A DNA stretch of 61,264 nt. Origin: an uncultured Collinsella sp. GTDB lineage: Bacteria; Actinomycetota; Coriobacteriia; Coriobacteriales; Coriobacteriaceae. Of this stretch, positions 1-11,378 are shown piece after piece. The stretch's first letter is position 1, and every line of letters starts with the position of its first letter. The stretch lies in the NCBI GenBank assembly GCA_934617135.1, contig CAKTUC010000001.1, positions 1 through 61,264 on the forward strand. Direction: 5' to 3'. A program made the translations under genes and the position numbers. Below the pieces are notes generated by a model. It saw nothing but the letters and a program-made list of their open reading frames with translations, was not told the origin of the DNA and ran no database searches.

Positions 1-104
1 GTTTTCCAAAGTTTTCAACAGGTTTTGAAAACTTGTCGAAAGATGAGAAACATTGCGCGGTGAGCTACTATTTGTTCAAAACCTTTTGAAAGATTGCGAG
101 CGGC
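1..104. other. Upstream half of the putative replication origin
   Basis: This leader before the first gene contains TTTTCAACA (12-20) and a 17-base stretch (25-41) that recurs exactly at 3190-3206, on the other side of dnaA. A perfect canonical DnaA box (TTATCCACA) is absent. Further TTGAAA/TTCAAA-type motifs follow up to the first start codon. Placement next to dnaA suggests a bipartite origin of the kind known in Bacillus; that role is inferred, and the window edge cuts off anything further left. Confidence 0.5.
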
Positions 105-1433
105 ATGTCTGACGACTTCTACACCATGGTCGATTCCGGTGATCCGGCACCCGACAACGAGCACATCACCGGCGTGCGCGAAAAACGCAACGAAGGTGAG
201 CAGGTCACCGCACAAGCACCAAAGGCCATGTATGCAGCGCGCATCGCGGTCTACGATGACATGCTGTCGACACCGCGTGTCATCGTCATCGAACCGCAAG
301 ACGTCCGTACCTACTTGGAAGAGACAACCAACACCGTCTACCAGTGCATGAAAGAGCAGGGAGGGCGCATCTCGCTGATGGTTATCCGCGAGATTGTCGA
401 AAACTTTATCCACGCGCATTTTGCAGAGCCCATCATCTCGATTCTCGACGGTGGCGATACCATCCGCTTTGCCGATCAGGGTCCGGGCATCGACGACAAA
501 GAGCGTGCCTTCGATTTTGGCGTAACCAGCGCAAACAGCAAGATGAAACGGTATATCCGCGGTACCGGCGCCGGGTTTCCCATGGTACAGGAGTACTTGG
601 AAAACGCCGGCGGCGCCGTCTCCATCGAGGACAACATGGGCAACGGCACCGTCGTGACGGTAAGTCTGAACCCTAAGCGCGTGCAGGAAATCGAGCGTGC
701 TGGCGGGCGCGGGGCGGCCGTGCGACCCGAAGCAGAGCAGACGGCATATCCCCTATCCAGCACGTTTGCACAGCAGCCCGTGGCGCAGCAGATGCAGCAG
801 CCTGGAAATTATCCCATGCAAGACCCCCAGGCACCGCTGGGCAACGCAATGCAAAACATGCCGGAGGGCATAGGTTCGGCAGATCTGGACACAGGCACCG
901 TGCAGCAGACGGCGTCCATGCCAAACGCCCCGCAAATGGGCTATCAACCGTACCCGCAAGGGTATCCTCCCCAATATATGCCGCAGCAGGGATACGCCCA
1001 GCCGTATCCCCAACAGTATCCTCAGGGATACCAGCAGCCGTACCAACAAATGCCCCAGGCGCAGTACAAACCATGGGCCCAGCAGATGCCTCCGCAGCCT
1101 TACCAACAGTGGCCGCAAAGTTTTCAACAGCAGCCGCTGCCTATGCAGAGTTCTCAACAACCAGCAGCTCAAATGATGTATCCTAATGCGGCGAATCAAT
1201 ATGCACAGCCGCAGCAAAACGTATTTGTGAGCGAGCGCGGCGAAGCGGCACTGGGCTATCTGGCTCAAAACCAGGAGTGTGGCGCAACCGACCTGGCGCG
1301 GGCGTTTGGAAACTCAGCGCCCACGTGGTCGCGAACACTCAACGACTTGGCGCAGGCCGGCTTGGTAATCAAACATGGCCAGAAATACCATCTGACCGAA
1401 ATAGGCAGCGCTCGCGTGCGAGCCCAAAGGTAA
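105..1433 (+). CDS. GHKL-type ATPase with C-terminal winged helix
   Basis: The first ~190 residues look like a histidine-kinase-type (GHKL) ATPase fold: an N-box-like REIVENFIHAHF near residue 95, a DQGPGID G1 loop near 125 and a GTGAGFPMVQEYL G2 loop near 153. There is no phospho-accepting histidine domain. A long Gln/Pro/Tyr-rich linker with PYPQ/QGY-like repeats fills roughly residues 220-370. The last ~65 residues (ERGEAALGYLAQN onward) resemble a MarR/IclR-like winged helix with the pattern LARAFGNSAPTWSRTLNDLAQAG. The ATG lies 15 bases before dnaA, so the two genes are probably co-transcribed. No characterised homologue is recognised; a DNA-binding regulator of initiation or of the dnaA operon is inference. 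Confidence 0.85.
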   Translation: MSDDFYTMVDSGDPAPDNEHITGVREKRNEGEQVTAQAPKAMYAARIAVYDDMLSTPRVIVIEPQDVRTYLEETTNTVYQCMKEQGGRISLMVIREIVENFIHAHFAEPIISILDGGDTIRFADQGPGIDDKERAFDFGVTSANSKMKRYIRGTGAGFPMVQEYLENAGGAVSIEDNMGNGTVVTVSLNPKRVQEIERAGGRGAAVRPEAEQTAYPLSSTFAQQPVAQQMQQPGNYPMQDPQAPLGNAMQNMPEGIGSADLDTGTVQQTASMPNAPQMGYQPYPQGYPPQYMPQQGYAQPYPQQYPQGYQQPYQQMPQAQYKPWAQQMPPQPYQQWPQSFQQQPLPMQSSQQPAAQMMYPNAANQYAQPQQNVFVSERGEAALGYLAQNQECGATDLARAFGNSAPTWSRTLNDLAQAGLVIKHGQKYHLTEIGSARVRAQR

Positions 1434-1448
1434 GGAACGGGAGAAACA

Positions 1449-3173
1449 GTGGACGAGGAAGCAAGCATCATCCTGGGAGATGCCATCGCCTTTTGTCAGC
1501 GCGACGGCCAAGATGCACGCCTCATCAATATGCTGGGACAATCGCGCGCCGTGAGTTTAACCGAGGACACTCTGACGATTGAGGCCCCTTCGCGCTTTGC
1601 CATCGCTCAGCTCAAAAAGCATCAGCCGACCATCGAGGCCTATCTGGAAGAGATCGCCTTTGCACCGATTGCGCTCAATATCGAGGCACCGCAAGGTGCC
1701 TCGGCAAATACGGCCCCGGACACTCACCCGGTAGCGATCGCCACCGCAGCAGCGACGCCGGTGCCCGAGGCTCGACGCGACGATGTTTCCCGTGAAACCA
1801 TGGCGCCGCAGCCGACCGCTTCGTTCGCACCGGCGGTAGAGCCAGCCCCCTCGCCCATCCCGACCGCCACGCATATGCCCGTCGCACACGAGGCGACACC
1901 CGGCGAGGAATCGGGCATTGCAATCAAAAATACGTTGTCCGCCGACGATTTCCGCCGCATGATGACCCAAATGAATGGCAGGCCACCGGCAAAAAGCGCA
2001 AGTTCGTCCGCAGCGCCGGCAGCACCTTCGGCGGAGGCCCCGGCGGCAGTCGAGAAAAACGCGGACGGGGCGCCCCTCGCAGCGAATTCGAAATTCACGT
2101 TTGAAAACTTCGTCTTCGGACCGGAGAACAGTCTTGCCTACCGATCGGCGCTCAAATTCGCCATGCTTGCAGACACGCCCGGCACCTGCACGTCGCTGTT
2201 CATCTACGGCAAATCGGGCCTGGGCAAGACGCACCTGCTGCTCGCCATCAAAAATGAGCTGGCAGAGAAATCGCCCGAGATCAAGGTGAAGTACGCCAAC
2301 TCGCAGGCGTATCTGGACGACTTGATGACGGAATTCGACCGCCAAAAGAAGAGCAACGCCCCCATTATGCAGGCGTACCACGGCGTCGACGTGCTTATCA
2401 TCGATGACATCCAGAACATCATCGGCAAGCGCGCGAGCGTGGATTACTTCTTCCAGTTGATGGACGAATTTATCCGTAACAACAAGAAGGTCGTGATCGC
2501 CGCTGACCGCGCTCCCAAGGACCTTAATATGGACGAGCGCCTGACCAGTCGCTTTAATGCCGGCCTGCTGTGTCTGGTAGCGGAGCCCAGCTACGAGATG
2601 AAGTACAAGATCTTGCAGCGTTATTACGAGAATACGATCGCTGCCGCGCCCGAAGCGGGCAACGACTCGCTGCTGGCTGCCTACGGAGGCGACGGCGGAC
2701 ATCTGACCGACGCGCACTTTAAACACATGGCCGAGGTCTCGGGTACCAACATTCGCGAGCTCGAGAGCTTTTGCGAGCGTTGTGCCGGCGAAGCGGGCGA
2801 TCGCGAGCGAGAGGGCGGGGAGCTCACCTTTGACGACATCGACGCCATCGCCAACCAGTACTTCGACACATCGGCCAAGAAGATCAACGTGCAAACGGTC
2901 CAGTCCGTCATCGAGGAGCAATACGGCGTAACGCACGAGGAACTCATCGGCCCCCGCCGCAACGCCAACATCGCCAAGGCGCGTCACATCGCCATCTACC
3001 TGGCGATCGAGATGTGCGAGATGACGACGACGGCCGTGGGCGCCGAATTTGGCAACCGCAACCATTCGACCGTCAGCACGAGCTATAAAAAGGTTCAGAA
3101 GATGATTCAGGAAGACCGGACCGTTACCGAGGACCTCAAGTCGCTGCGCGATAAAATTACACTGCGCTCGTAG
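1449..3173 (+). CDS. dnaA: Chromosomal replication initiator protein DnaA
   Basis: DnaA binds origin boxes and opens the duplex using an AAA+ ATPase. An N-terminal interaction domain covers about residues 1-85, followed by an Ala/Pro-rich linker of about 125 residues, longer than usual. The AAA+ domain has Walker A GKSGLGKTH near 254 and Walker B VLIIDDIQN near 316. The C-terminal DNA-binding domain ends with GNRNHSTVSTSYKKV near 534, where most bacteria have GGRDHTTV; this departure fits the unusual boxes around the gene. The start is GTG with AAGGAACGGGAG just upstream. At 574 residues it is long for the family because of the linker. Confidence 0.97.
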   Translation: MDEEASIILGDAIAFCQRDGQDARLINMLGQSRAVSLTEDTLTIEAPSRFAIAQLKKHQPTIEAYLEEIAFAPIALNIEAPQGASANTAPDTHPVAIATAAATPVPEARRDDVSRETMAPQPTASFAPAVEPAPSPIPTATHMPVAHEATPGEESGIAIKNTLSADDFRRMMTQMNGRPPAKSASSSAAPAAPSAEAPAAVEKNADGAPLAANSKFTFENFVFGPENSLAYRSALKFAMLADTPGTCTSLFIYGKSGLGKTHLLLAIKNELAEKSPEIKVKYANSQAYLDDLMTEFDRQKKSNAPIMQAYHGVDVLIIDDIQNIIGKRASVDYFFQLMDEFIRNNKKVVIAADRAPKDLNMDERLTSRFNAGLLCLVAEPSYEMKYKILQRYYENTIAAAPEAGNDSLLAAYGGDGGHLTDAHFKHMAEVSGTNIRELESFCERCAGEAGDREREGGELTFDDIDAIANQYFDTSAKKINVQTVQSVIEEQYGVTHEELIGPRRNANIAKARHIAIYLAIEMCEMTTTAVGAEFGNRNHSTVSTSYKKVQKMIQEDRTVTEDLKSLRDKITLRS

Positions 3174-3409
3174 GTAATAGACACACCTGTTGAAAACTTG
3201 TCGAAACGGCGGTCATAAGGTGTCTAAAACTCGACCCGCGGTGATGAAAAGTTTTGCGCAGGTTTTGAACGTGGAAAACACACCCGGTTGCACACAGGCT
3301 CCTGTCGATTCCCTTTTTAGGGCTGACCTGCACCTTTAGGAGTAATCAACAGTTTCGTCAGTACTATTACTATTATTAAGATATTTATATCTATAGAAAG
3401 GTATTAAAG
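3174..3409. other. Downstream half of the putative origin (dnaA-dnaN spacer)
   Basis: The dnaA-dnaN spacer repeats the 17-mer seen at 25-41 (3190-3206), which overlaps a reverse-strand TTTTCAACA (3188-3196). A related TAATCAACA lies at 3343-3351. It is followed by an AT-rich stretch (3357-3400) containing triplet-like TACTATTACTATTATTA (3362-3378) and the palindrome AGATATTTATATCT (3379-3392). Read on the minus strand the triplets are TAA/TAG units, resembling DnaA-trios. This is the best duplex-unwinding candidate in the window; the assignment rests on sequence pattern and position only. Confidence 0.6.
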
Positions 3410-4513
3410 ATGAAGTTCACCGTCAGCCAGAGCTCGCTTACGCAAGCCATCGGCGTCGTTATGAAAGGCGTCGCTTCGGCATCCACCCTCCCCATTCTGT
3501 CGGGCGTGCTCGTTAAGGCGCAAGACGGCATCTTGGAATTCCAGACCTCCAACTACACCATCTCGATTCGTCACCGCATTGCGGCTCATGTCGAAGAAGA
3601 GGGCGAGATGGTGATTCCTTGCAAGATGCTCTCCAACATCACCAAGACCCTTCCCGATGCCCCGGTCACCTTTGAGTTGTCCGAGCGTCAGGTATTGATT
3701 GGCTGCGAGAAGAGCTCTTTCCGCCTCAACACGCTCGATGCCAACGACTTCCCCGAGTTCCCGGCCTACGCCATCGAGAGTGCCGTCGAGCTGCCGACCG
3801 ACATCCTGTCCGAAATGGTAAGCCGCGTGTGGCGCGTCACCTCGACCGACAAGGCCCGCCCCATCCTGGGCGGCGTGCATATGAAGGTCGAGAACAACAC
3901 CGTGCGCCTGGTGGCGACCGACTCCTTCCGTCTGGCCGTATGCGATACGCAGGTCGAGACCTCGACCCTCGAGGGTTCCTTTGAGCTCAATGTTCCCGCC
4001 GACGCTTTTAACGACGCGCTGAGCATCATGGCGAGCCAGGCGACCATCATGATCGGTGCCACCGACACCCAGGTCGTCTTTGAGGCCGGCAACACTACCT
4101 ACGTTTCGCGACGCATCGAGGGTGTATATCCCAATTACAAGCAGCTCATCCCCGATTCGTGCGTGACAAGCGTCAAGATCGACGTAGCCGCCTTTAACGC
4201 CGCCCTTAAGCGCGTGGCCGTCATCGCGAGCGCTAACCCTGCTGTCAAGTTTGAGATTGACGTCGAGAACGGCCAGATGGGCCTGTCCTCCATTTCCAAC
4301 GACCAGGATCTGGCGCAGGAGACGATCGATGTCGAGGCCGAGGGCGAGTCGGGTACCATCGCCTTCAACTACCACTACATCTTTGGCTGCCTCAATGCTC
4401 TGTCCAAGGAGAAGGAGATCACGCTGGAGCTCAAGAGCTATTCGCAGGCGGGCATCTTCAAGTCCTACGACAAGATTAACTACCTGTACCTGGTCATGCC
4501 GGTACGCATCTAG
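3410..4513 (+). CDS. dnaN: DNA polymerase III beta subunit (sliding clamp)
   Basis: The beta clamp is a ring-shaped homodimer that tethers DNA polymerase III and other repair and replication proteins to DNA. The 367-residue length and three repeated clamp folds are normal, opening with MKFTVSQSSLTQAI and ending with the typical MPVRI tail. AGAAAGG precedes the ATG. It lies downstream of the AT-rich origin spacer and is followed ten bases later by recF, a very common bacterial order. Confidence 0.97.
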   Translation: MKFTVSQSSLTQAIGVVMKGVASASTLPILSGVLVKAQDGILEFQTSNYTISIRHRIAAHVEEEGEMVIPCKMLSNITKTLPDAPVTFELSERQVLIGCEKSSFRLNTLDANDFPEFPAYAIESAVELPTDILSEMVSRVWRVTSTDKARPILGGVHMKVENNTVRLVATDSFRLAVCDTQVETSTLEGSFELNVPADAFNDALSIMASQATIMIGATDTQVVFEAGNTTYVSRRIEGVYPNYKQLIPDSCVTSVKIDVAAFNAALKRVAVIASANPAVKFEIDVENGQMGLSSISNDQDLAQETIDVEAEGESGTIAFNYHYIFGCLNALSKEKEITLELKSYSQAGIFKSYDKINYLYLVMPVRI

Positions 4514-4522
4514 CATTGTTCC

Positions 4523-5629
4523 ATGGCCATGTTCGCACATGATCTTTCTGTTGCGCGCTATCGCAGCTTCGACAGTTACCGCCTTGCCCTGGGCGACGGT
4601 GTGACCGTGCTCGCAGGCCCCAACGCGGCGGGAAAGACCAACCTCATAGAGGCACTGCAGCTGCTGACGAGTGGCGCCTCGTTTAGGCATCCGACCGCAG
4701 CAGAGCTCGTGCACGACGGCGTGGGCTCATGCAAGGTTGAGCTGAGGCTCGAGGGCGACGGCCGCGTGCTGGACATGGGACTGAGCGTGGAAGACGGCAA
4801 GCGTTCGTTTAGCCGCAACGGCAAGCGCTGCGCGGCGTCCGGTGTGCGCGGGGTGCTGCCGAGTGTTCTGTTTTGCCCGGACCACCTGGATATGGTCAAG
4901 CGCGGTGCCAGCGTGCGCCGCACCGCGCTCGATGACTTTGGCGTTCAGCTGAGTGCACGCTACGCCGATCTGGCTAGTGCCTACGGGCGTTGCGTGACCC
5001 AGCGCAATGCCCTGCTCAAGGAGACCTGGTGCTGCCGCGAGATGCTCGGCGCCTGGAACGAATCGCTTGCCCGCGCCGGTTCGGCCCTGCTCGTGCATCG
5101 TCTGGCCCTGCTCGACCGGCTGTCGGGCCATGTGTGCGACGCCTATGGCCGCGTGGCATCCGGCGAGCCCGCCGATGTGTCCTATGTGTCCACGCTTGGC
5201 GACCTGCCTGGCACCGAGGATCGCGACGAGCTCAGGGGCTGGGCGTACGAGCATATGCTCTCGGCACTCGACGAGCGTGCCGACGAGGAGATTCGCCGCG
5301 GCGTGACTTTGGTGGGGCCGCATCGCGATGAGATCGAGTTTTCCGTTGCGGGTCGATCTGCCCGCTCGTTTGCCAGCCAGGGCCAGCAGCGTACGCTGGT
5401 GCTTGCCTGGAAGGTGGCGGAGGTGGCGGTGGCGCGCGATATCCTGGGCACCGCGCCGCTGCTGCTTTTGGACGATGTGATGAGCGAGCTCGACGGTGAG
5501 CGCCGTTCCGCTTTTCTGCAACTGATCGGTGATGATATCCAGACGGTCATAACCACCACCAATCTGGGGTATTTTACCGATGACCTGCTTGATCGAGCCA
5601 AGGTGGTGAGCATGGGTGAGGCGTGCTAA
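4523..5629 (+). CDS. recF: DNA replication and repair protein RecF
   Basis: RecF is an SMC-like ATPase that helps load RecA at gapped DNA. Walker A is GPNAAGKTNLIEAL near residue 33 and Walker B is LLLLDDVMSELD near residue 315, with a Q-rich signature region (FASQGQQRTLVLAW) before it. Length (368) is normal. Two in-frame ATGs (4523 and 4529) are possible starts; neither has a strong ribosome binding site, consistent with translational coupling to dnaN. The 3' end overlaps the next gene by 14 bases. Confidence 0.95.
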   Translation: MAMFAHDLSVARYRSFDSYRLALGDGVTVLAGPNAAGKTNLIEALQLLTSGASFRHPTAAELVHDGVGSCKVELRLEGDGRVLDMGLSVEDGKRSFSRNGKRCAASGVRGVLPSVLFCPDHLDMVKRGASVRRTALDDFGVQLSARYADLASAYGRCVTQRNALLKETWCCREMLGAWNESLARAGSALLVHRLALLDRLSGHVCDAYGRVASGEPADVSYVSTLGDLPGTEDRDELRGWAYEHMLSALDERADEEIRRGVTLVGPHRDEIEFSVAGRSARSFASQGQQRTLVLAWKVAEVAVARDILGTAPLLLLDDVMSELDGERRSAFLQLIGDDIQTVITTTNLGYFTDDLLDRAKVVSMGEAC

Positions 5630-6179
5630 TTACGAGCGCGAAAACGGCACGGTTGCCTTTGGCGGCTTTTTGGATGCCGAGCGCCAGCGCATTATGGCCG
5701 CGGCGACACCCGAGCGCCGCGCGCAGATGGAGGCCGCCGAGCAATCGCGTGCAATCTATCGCGCCTGGAACGCGGTGTGCGCGGGCACGCGCGAGGGACG
5801 TCACGTGACGGGCCTGCGCTACCTGCCCGAATCTAACGAACTGCTGGTGTATCTCGACTCGCCCTCATGGACACAGGAGATGACGCTCTTGCGCGAGATC
5901 ATCCGCGCGCGCATGGAGCGCGCCGGCGCGCACGTCGACGGCCTGGTGTTCAAGACGACCGCTCCCGGTCACACGCCGCCCGCTGCCAAGGAGCGCCTGC
6001 GTCCGGCCGAGAACGCGCGCCCGCCGGCCCCGCATGCCGACCTCAACGAGACCGAGCGTGCCGAGATTGAGCGCCAAGTGGCACCCATCGAGGACCAAAA
6101 ACTGCGCGAGGCCCTCGAGAACGCCATGAGAGCCAGTGCCGAGTGGGCCAAGGGCGTGCAGGGCAAAAAAGAGCCTTAA
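5616..6179 (+). CDS. DUF721 / DciA-like protein
   Basis: This 187-residue protein carries a DUF721 region (about residues 35-110, including LRYLPESNELLVYLDSPSW). The family includes DciA, which helps load the replicative helicase in bacteria without DnaC/DnaI. The C-terminal half is charged and probably disordered. It starts at GTG inside the end of recF with AAGGTGG nine bases upstream, so it is coupled to recF. The helicase DnaB is encoded further along in this window; a loader role follows from family knowledge and was not shown for this lineage. Confidence 0.8.
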   Translation: MRRANYERENGTVAFGGFLDAERQRIMAAATPERRAQMEAAEQSRAIYRAWNAVCAGTREGRHVTGLRYLPESNELLVYLDSPSWTQEMTLLREIIRARMERAGAHVDGLVFKTTAPGHTPPAAKERLRPAENARPPAPHADLNETERAEIERQVAPIEDQKLREALENAMRASAEWAKGVQGKKEP

Positions 6180-6206
6180 ATCGCATCTGATGGCCTTGTA
6201 GAGCCA

Positions 6207-6235
6207 AATACCCTCGTCCCCGAGGGTATTTTTTA
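6207..6235 (+). terminator. Rho-independent terminator after the recF operon
   Basis: A perfect 10-bp stem (6207-6216 with 6221-6230) encloses a TCCC loop and runs into a T tract. It separates the dnaA-dnaN-recF-DUF721 group from gyrB. Confidence 0.85.
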
Positions 6236-6241
6236 CGATAA

Positions 6242-8314
<2,073 letters not shown>

Positions 8315-8325
8315 GAGGAGGTAAC

Positions 8326-11073
8326 GTGGCAGACGATATCAACAACAACGAGGGTATGGGCGAGGCCGGCGACGCCGGCATGCCCGATGATCTGAAGCGC
8401 CTACTTGCCCGCGCTGAGCAGGGCGAGGACGGCGATCCGGATGCCTATAACCCCGATGCCGATGACGATGAGGAAGAGGACGACGACGCCGAGCTCGAGG
8501 AGAGCTTTGGCGAAGTCGATCGTGGCGCCTCGGCCGGCGAGGATATCAACGGTGGCCAGCTCCAGATTTCGGAGTTCGGCCGCGAGATGAAGCAGTCGTT
8601 CATCGAGTACTCGATGTCGGTCATCACGGCGCGCGCCCTGCCGGACGTGCGCGATGGCTTAAAGCCGGTGCACCGTCGCATCCTGTACGCCATGAACGAG
8701 AGCGGCATCTACCCCAACCGTCCGCACAAGAAGTCGGCCTGGACGGTCGGCGAGGTTATCGGTAAGTACCATCCGCACGGTGACTCCGCGGTCTACGAGG
8801 CCATGGTCCGCCTGGCGCAGTGGTTCTCCATGCGCACGCCGCTCATCGACGGCCACGGCAACTTCGGCAACATCGACGGCGACGGCGCCGCCGCCATGCG
8901 TTACACCGAGAGCCGCCTGGCGAAGCCCGCCATGGAGCTCCTGCGTGACCTGCAGAAGGACACCGTCGACTGGCAGCCCAACTACGACGAGTCGCTCGCC
9001 GAGCCCGTGGCACTGCCCGCGCGTTTCCCCAACCTGCTGGTCAACGGCAGCCAGGGCATCGCCGTCGGCATGGCCACCAACATCGCCCCGCACAACCTTA
9101 CCGAGGCGATCGAGGCCACCTGCTACCTGATCGATAATCCCGACGCCACTGTCGACGAGCTCATGCAGATCATGCCCGGTCCGGACTTCCCCACCGGTGC
9201 CATCATCATGGGCAGTGCCGGCATTAAGCAGAGCTACGAGACCGGCCGCGGTTCCATTACCGTGCGCGCCAAGGCTCATGTGGAGTCCACCAAGACCGGC
9301 CGTAGCCGCCTGGTCTTTACCGAGATTCCCTACATGGTCAACAAGGGCACCCTGCAGGAGAAGATCGCCCAGCTCGTCAACGACAAGCGCATCGAGGGTA
9401 TCTCGGATATGCGCGATGAGTCCAACCAGAAGGGTATCCGTCTGGTCATCGAACTCAAGAAGGGCGTCATCCCGCAGGTCGTGCTCAACAACCTGTACAA
9501 GTACACCTCGCTGCAGACGACCTTTGGTGCCAACAACCTGGCGCTTGTCAACGGCGTTCCCAAATGCCTGAGCCTGCGCGAGATGCTGCAGCACTACATC
9601 GACCACCAGGTCGACGTCGTCACTCGCCGCACCCGCTTTGACCTCAAGAAGGCCCAGGCGCGCGCCCACATCCTCGAGGGCTACCTGATGGCTCTCGACC
9701 ATATCGACGAGGTCATCAGCATCATCCGCTCCTCGCAGACCGACTCTGAGGCCAGCAGCCGCCTGATCGAGCGCTTTGGCTTTACGCCCGAGCAGACCAC
9801 GGCCATCCTCGAGATGAAGCTGCGCCGCCTGACCGGCCTGGAGCGCGACAAGATTCAGGAAGAGCTGGACGGCTTGCGCCGCGCCATCGCCTACTACGAG
9901 GACCTGTTGGCGCACGAGGAGAAAATCCTGGGCGTCATCAAGGAAGAGATGCGCGAGATCTCCAAGAAGTTCGGCGATAAGCGCCGCACCGAGATCAGCC
10001 ATGTCGAGAAGGACCTGGACGTCGAAGACCTGATTGCCGACGAGGACATGGTCGTGACCATCACCCACACCGGCTACGTCAAGCGCATCCCGGTGGCTGC
10101 CTACCGCGCCCAGAAGCGCGGCGGCAAGGGCGTGTCGGGCGTCAACCTCAAAGAGGACGATGTCATCGACGAGATGTTCATCGCGTCCACGCACGAGTAC
10201 GTGCTGTTCTTCTCGAGCAAGGGCAAGGTCTATCGCCTGAAGGTGCACGAGCTGCCGGTTGGCACGCGCCAGGCGCGTGGCACCGCGATCGTCAACCTGC
10301 TGCCTTTCGAGGAGGGCGAGAAGATCGCGAGCGTCATCAGCTGCCGCGAGTTCCCCGCCGACGAGTACCTGATGTTTGCCACCAAGAGCGGCATGGTCAA
10401 AAAGACCGTGATGAGCGCCTACGACCGTAGCCGCCGCGACGGCCTGATCGCCATCAACCTGCGCGATGACGACGCACTGTTGAACGTGCGCCGCGTGCGC
10501 GAGGGTGACAAGATCATCCTGGCCACCACTGCGGGCAAGGCGATTATGTTCTCCGAGGAGCAGGTGCGCGCCACCGGCCGCGATACTAGCGGCGTTCGCG
10601 GTATTAGCATGAAGGACGGCGTGAGCGTTCTGGGCATGGAAGTCACCAACGGCAATGGCGACCTGTTCGTCATCACCGAGCGCGGCTACGGCAAGCGCAC
10701 GCCGGTTGCGGACTACCCGGAGCAGAACCGCGGCGGTCAGGGCGTCTACACCATCCAGATGACCGAGCGCAAGGGTGACCTCGCAGCCATGAAGACGGTG
10801 GGCCCGCAGCATGAGCTGTTCATCGTGACGGAGGGCGCGACGGTCATTCGCGTCAAGACCGACGAGATTAGCCAAACCGGTCGAGCCACCCAGGGCGTCA
10901 AGATGATGACCGTCGACGACAACGACCGCGTATGCGCCGTAGCCCGCATGACAGCCGCCAAGGAAAAGCCCGAAGGCGAAGGTGCGGAGGATGCGGGTGC
11001 AGCCGACACCCAGAACACCTCGGTCGACCTAGGCGACGGCAACGACATGCCAGAGGATCTCCTCGACGAGTAA
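8326..11073 (+). CDS. gyrA: DNA gyrase subunit A with acidic N-terminal extension
   Basis: GyrA makes the double-strand break and wraps DNA. The catalytic tyrosine is in [10 protein letters not shown] near residue 193 and the GyrA box reads QKRGGKG near residue 597. The quinolone-resistance region [12 protein letters not shown] keeps the susceptible-type Ser and has Glu at the second site. About 70-85 residues precede the usual start and are strongly acidic (runs of Asp and Glu near residues 45-65), followed by [20 protein letters not shown]. The GTG start is set by GAGGAGG and by continuous coding. The C-terminal tail is also acidic and Ala/Gly-rich. Confidence 0.96.
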   Translation: MADDINNNEGMGEAGDAGMPDDLKRLLARAEQGEDGDPDAYNPDADDDEEEDDDAELEESFGEVDRGASAGEDINGGQLQISEFGREMKQSFIEYSMSVITARALPDVRDGLKPVHRRILYAMNESGIYPNRPHKKSAWTVGEVIGKYHPHGDSAVYEAMVRLAQWFSMRTPLIDGHGNFGNIDGDGAAAMRYTESRLAKPAMELLRDLQKDTVDWQPNYDESLAEPVALPARFPNLLVNGSQGIAVGMATNIAPHNLTEAIEATCYLIDNPDATVDELMQIMPGPDFPTGAIIMGSAGIKQSYETGRGSITVRAKAHVESTKTGRSRLVFTEIPYMVNKGTLQEKIAQLVNDKRIEGISDMRDESNQKGIRLVIELKKGVIPQVVLNNLYKYTSLQTTFGANNLALVNGVPKCLSLREMLQHYIDHQVDVVTRRTRFDLKKAQARAHILEGYLMALDHIDEVISIIRSSQTDSEASSRLIERFGFTPEQTTAILEMKLRRLTGLERDKIQEELDGLRRAIAYYEDLLAHEEKILGVIKEEMREISKKFGDKRRTEISHVEKDLDVEDLIADEDMVVTITHTGYVKRIPVAAYRAQKRGGKGVSGVNLKEDDVIDEMFIASTHEYVLFFSSKGKVYRLKVHELPVGTRQARGTAIVNLLPFEEGEKIASVISCREFPADEYLMFATKSGMVKKTVMSAYDRSRRDGLIAINLRDDDALLNVRRVREGDKIILATTAGKAIMFSEEQVRATGRDTSGVRGISMKDGVSVLGMEVTNGNGDLFVITERGYGKRTPVADYPEQNRGGQGVYTIQMTERKGDLAAMKTVGPQHELFIVTEGATVIRVKTDEISQTGRATQGVKMMTVDDNDRVCAVARMTAAKEKPEGEGAEDAGAADTQNTSVDLGDGNDMPEDLLDE

Positions 11074-11113
11074 GAGGAACTAGCTGGTAGAAAATATCAG
11101 ACCCCATATATCG

Positions 11114-11149
11114 GCGGTCGGCGCACCTGCGCGCCGACCGCTTTTTTTT
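11114..11149 (+). terminator. Terminator of gyrB-gyrA
   Basis: An 11-bp GC-rich stem (11114-11124 with 11131-11141), a six-base loop and eight T residues follow gyrA by about 40 bases. Confidence 0.93.
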
Positions 11150-11168
11150 GAAAATCTTTGAACCCCAC

Positions 11169-11305
11169 GTCTGCCCCGGCTGCCCGGCGGCATGCGAAGT
11201 CGATCGCGAGTTCCGCACGAACCGGAGAGCACTTAATGTGCTCTCCGTGCGAGCAGGACTGTCCGAGCAGGCGACTTCGCATGCCGCCGGGCAGCCGGGG
11301 CAGAC
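11169..11305. repeat. Long perfect inverted repeat with nested hairpins
   Basis: The two outer arms (11169-11202 and 11272-11305) are exact reverse complements over 34 bases, and weaker pairing continues outward for some 20 bases. Inside is a second stem (11224-11232 with 11238-11246, loop TTAAT) and a small GGACTGTCC hairpin. It lies between the gyrA terminator and the tRNA promoter and encodes no convincing protein. A structured RNA, a palindromic mobile element or a chromosomal site is possible. Confidence 0.9.
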
Positions 11306-11334
11306 ACCCCACCCAAAGTTTTTCAAAAAAGTTG

Positions 11335-11364
11335 TTGACGCGCGCGTAACGACTCGTCTAATAT
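11335..11364 (+). promoter_or_regulatory. Promoter of the tRNA-Ile/Ala/Ile cluster
   Basis: TTGACG (11335-11340) and TAATAT (11359-11364) are 18 bases apart and end 14 bases before the first tRNA. This is a good sigma-70-type promoter by sequence and location. Confidence 0.7.
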
Positions 11365-11378
11365 ATCCCTTGCGCGAT

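Noticed and set aside
8659..10875. Long minus-strand frame over gyrA
   Set aside because: It is an antisense shadow of the gyrase gene with biased composition.
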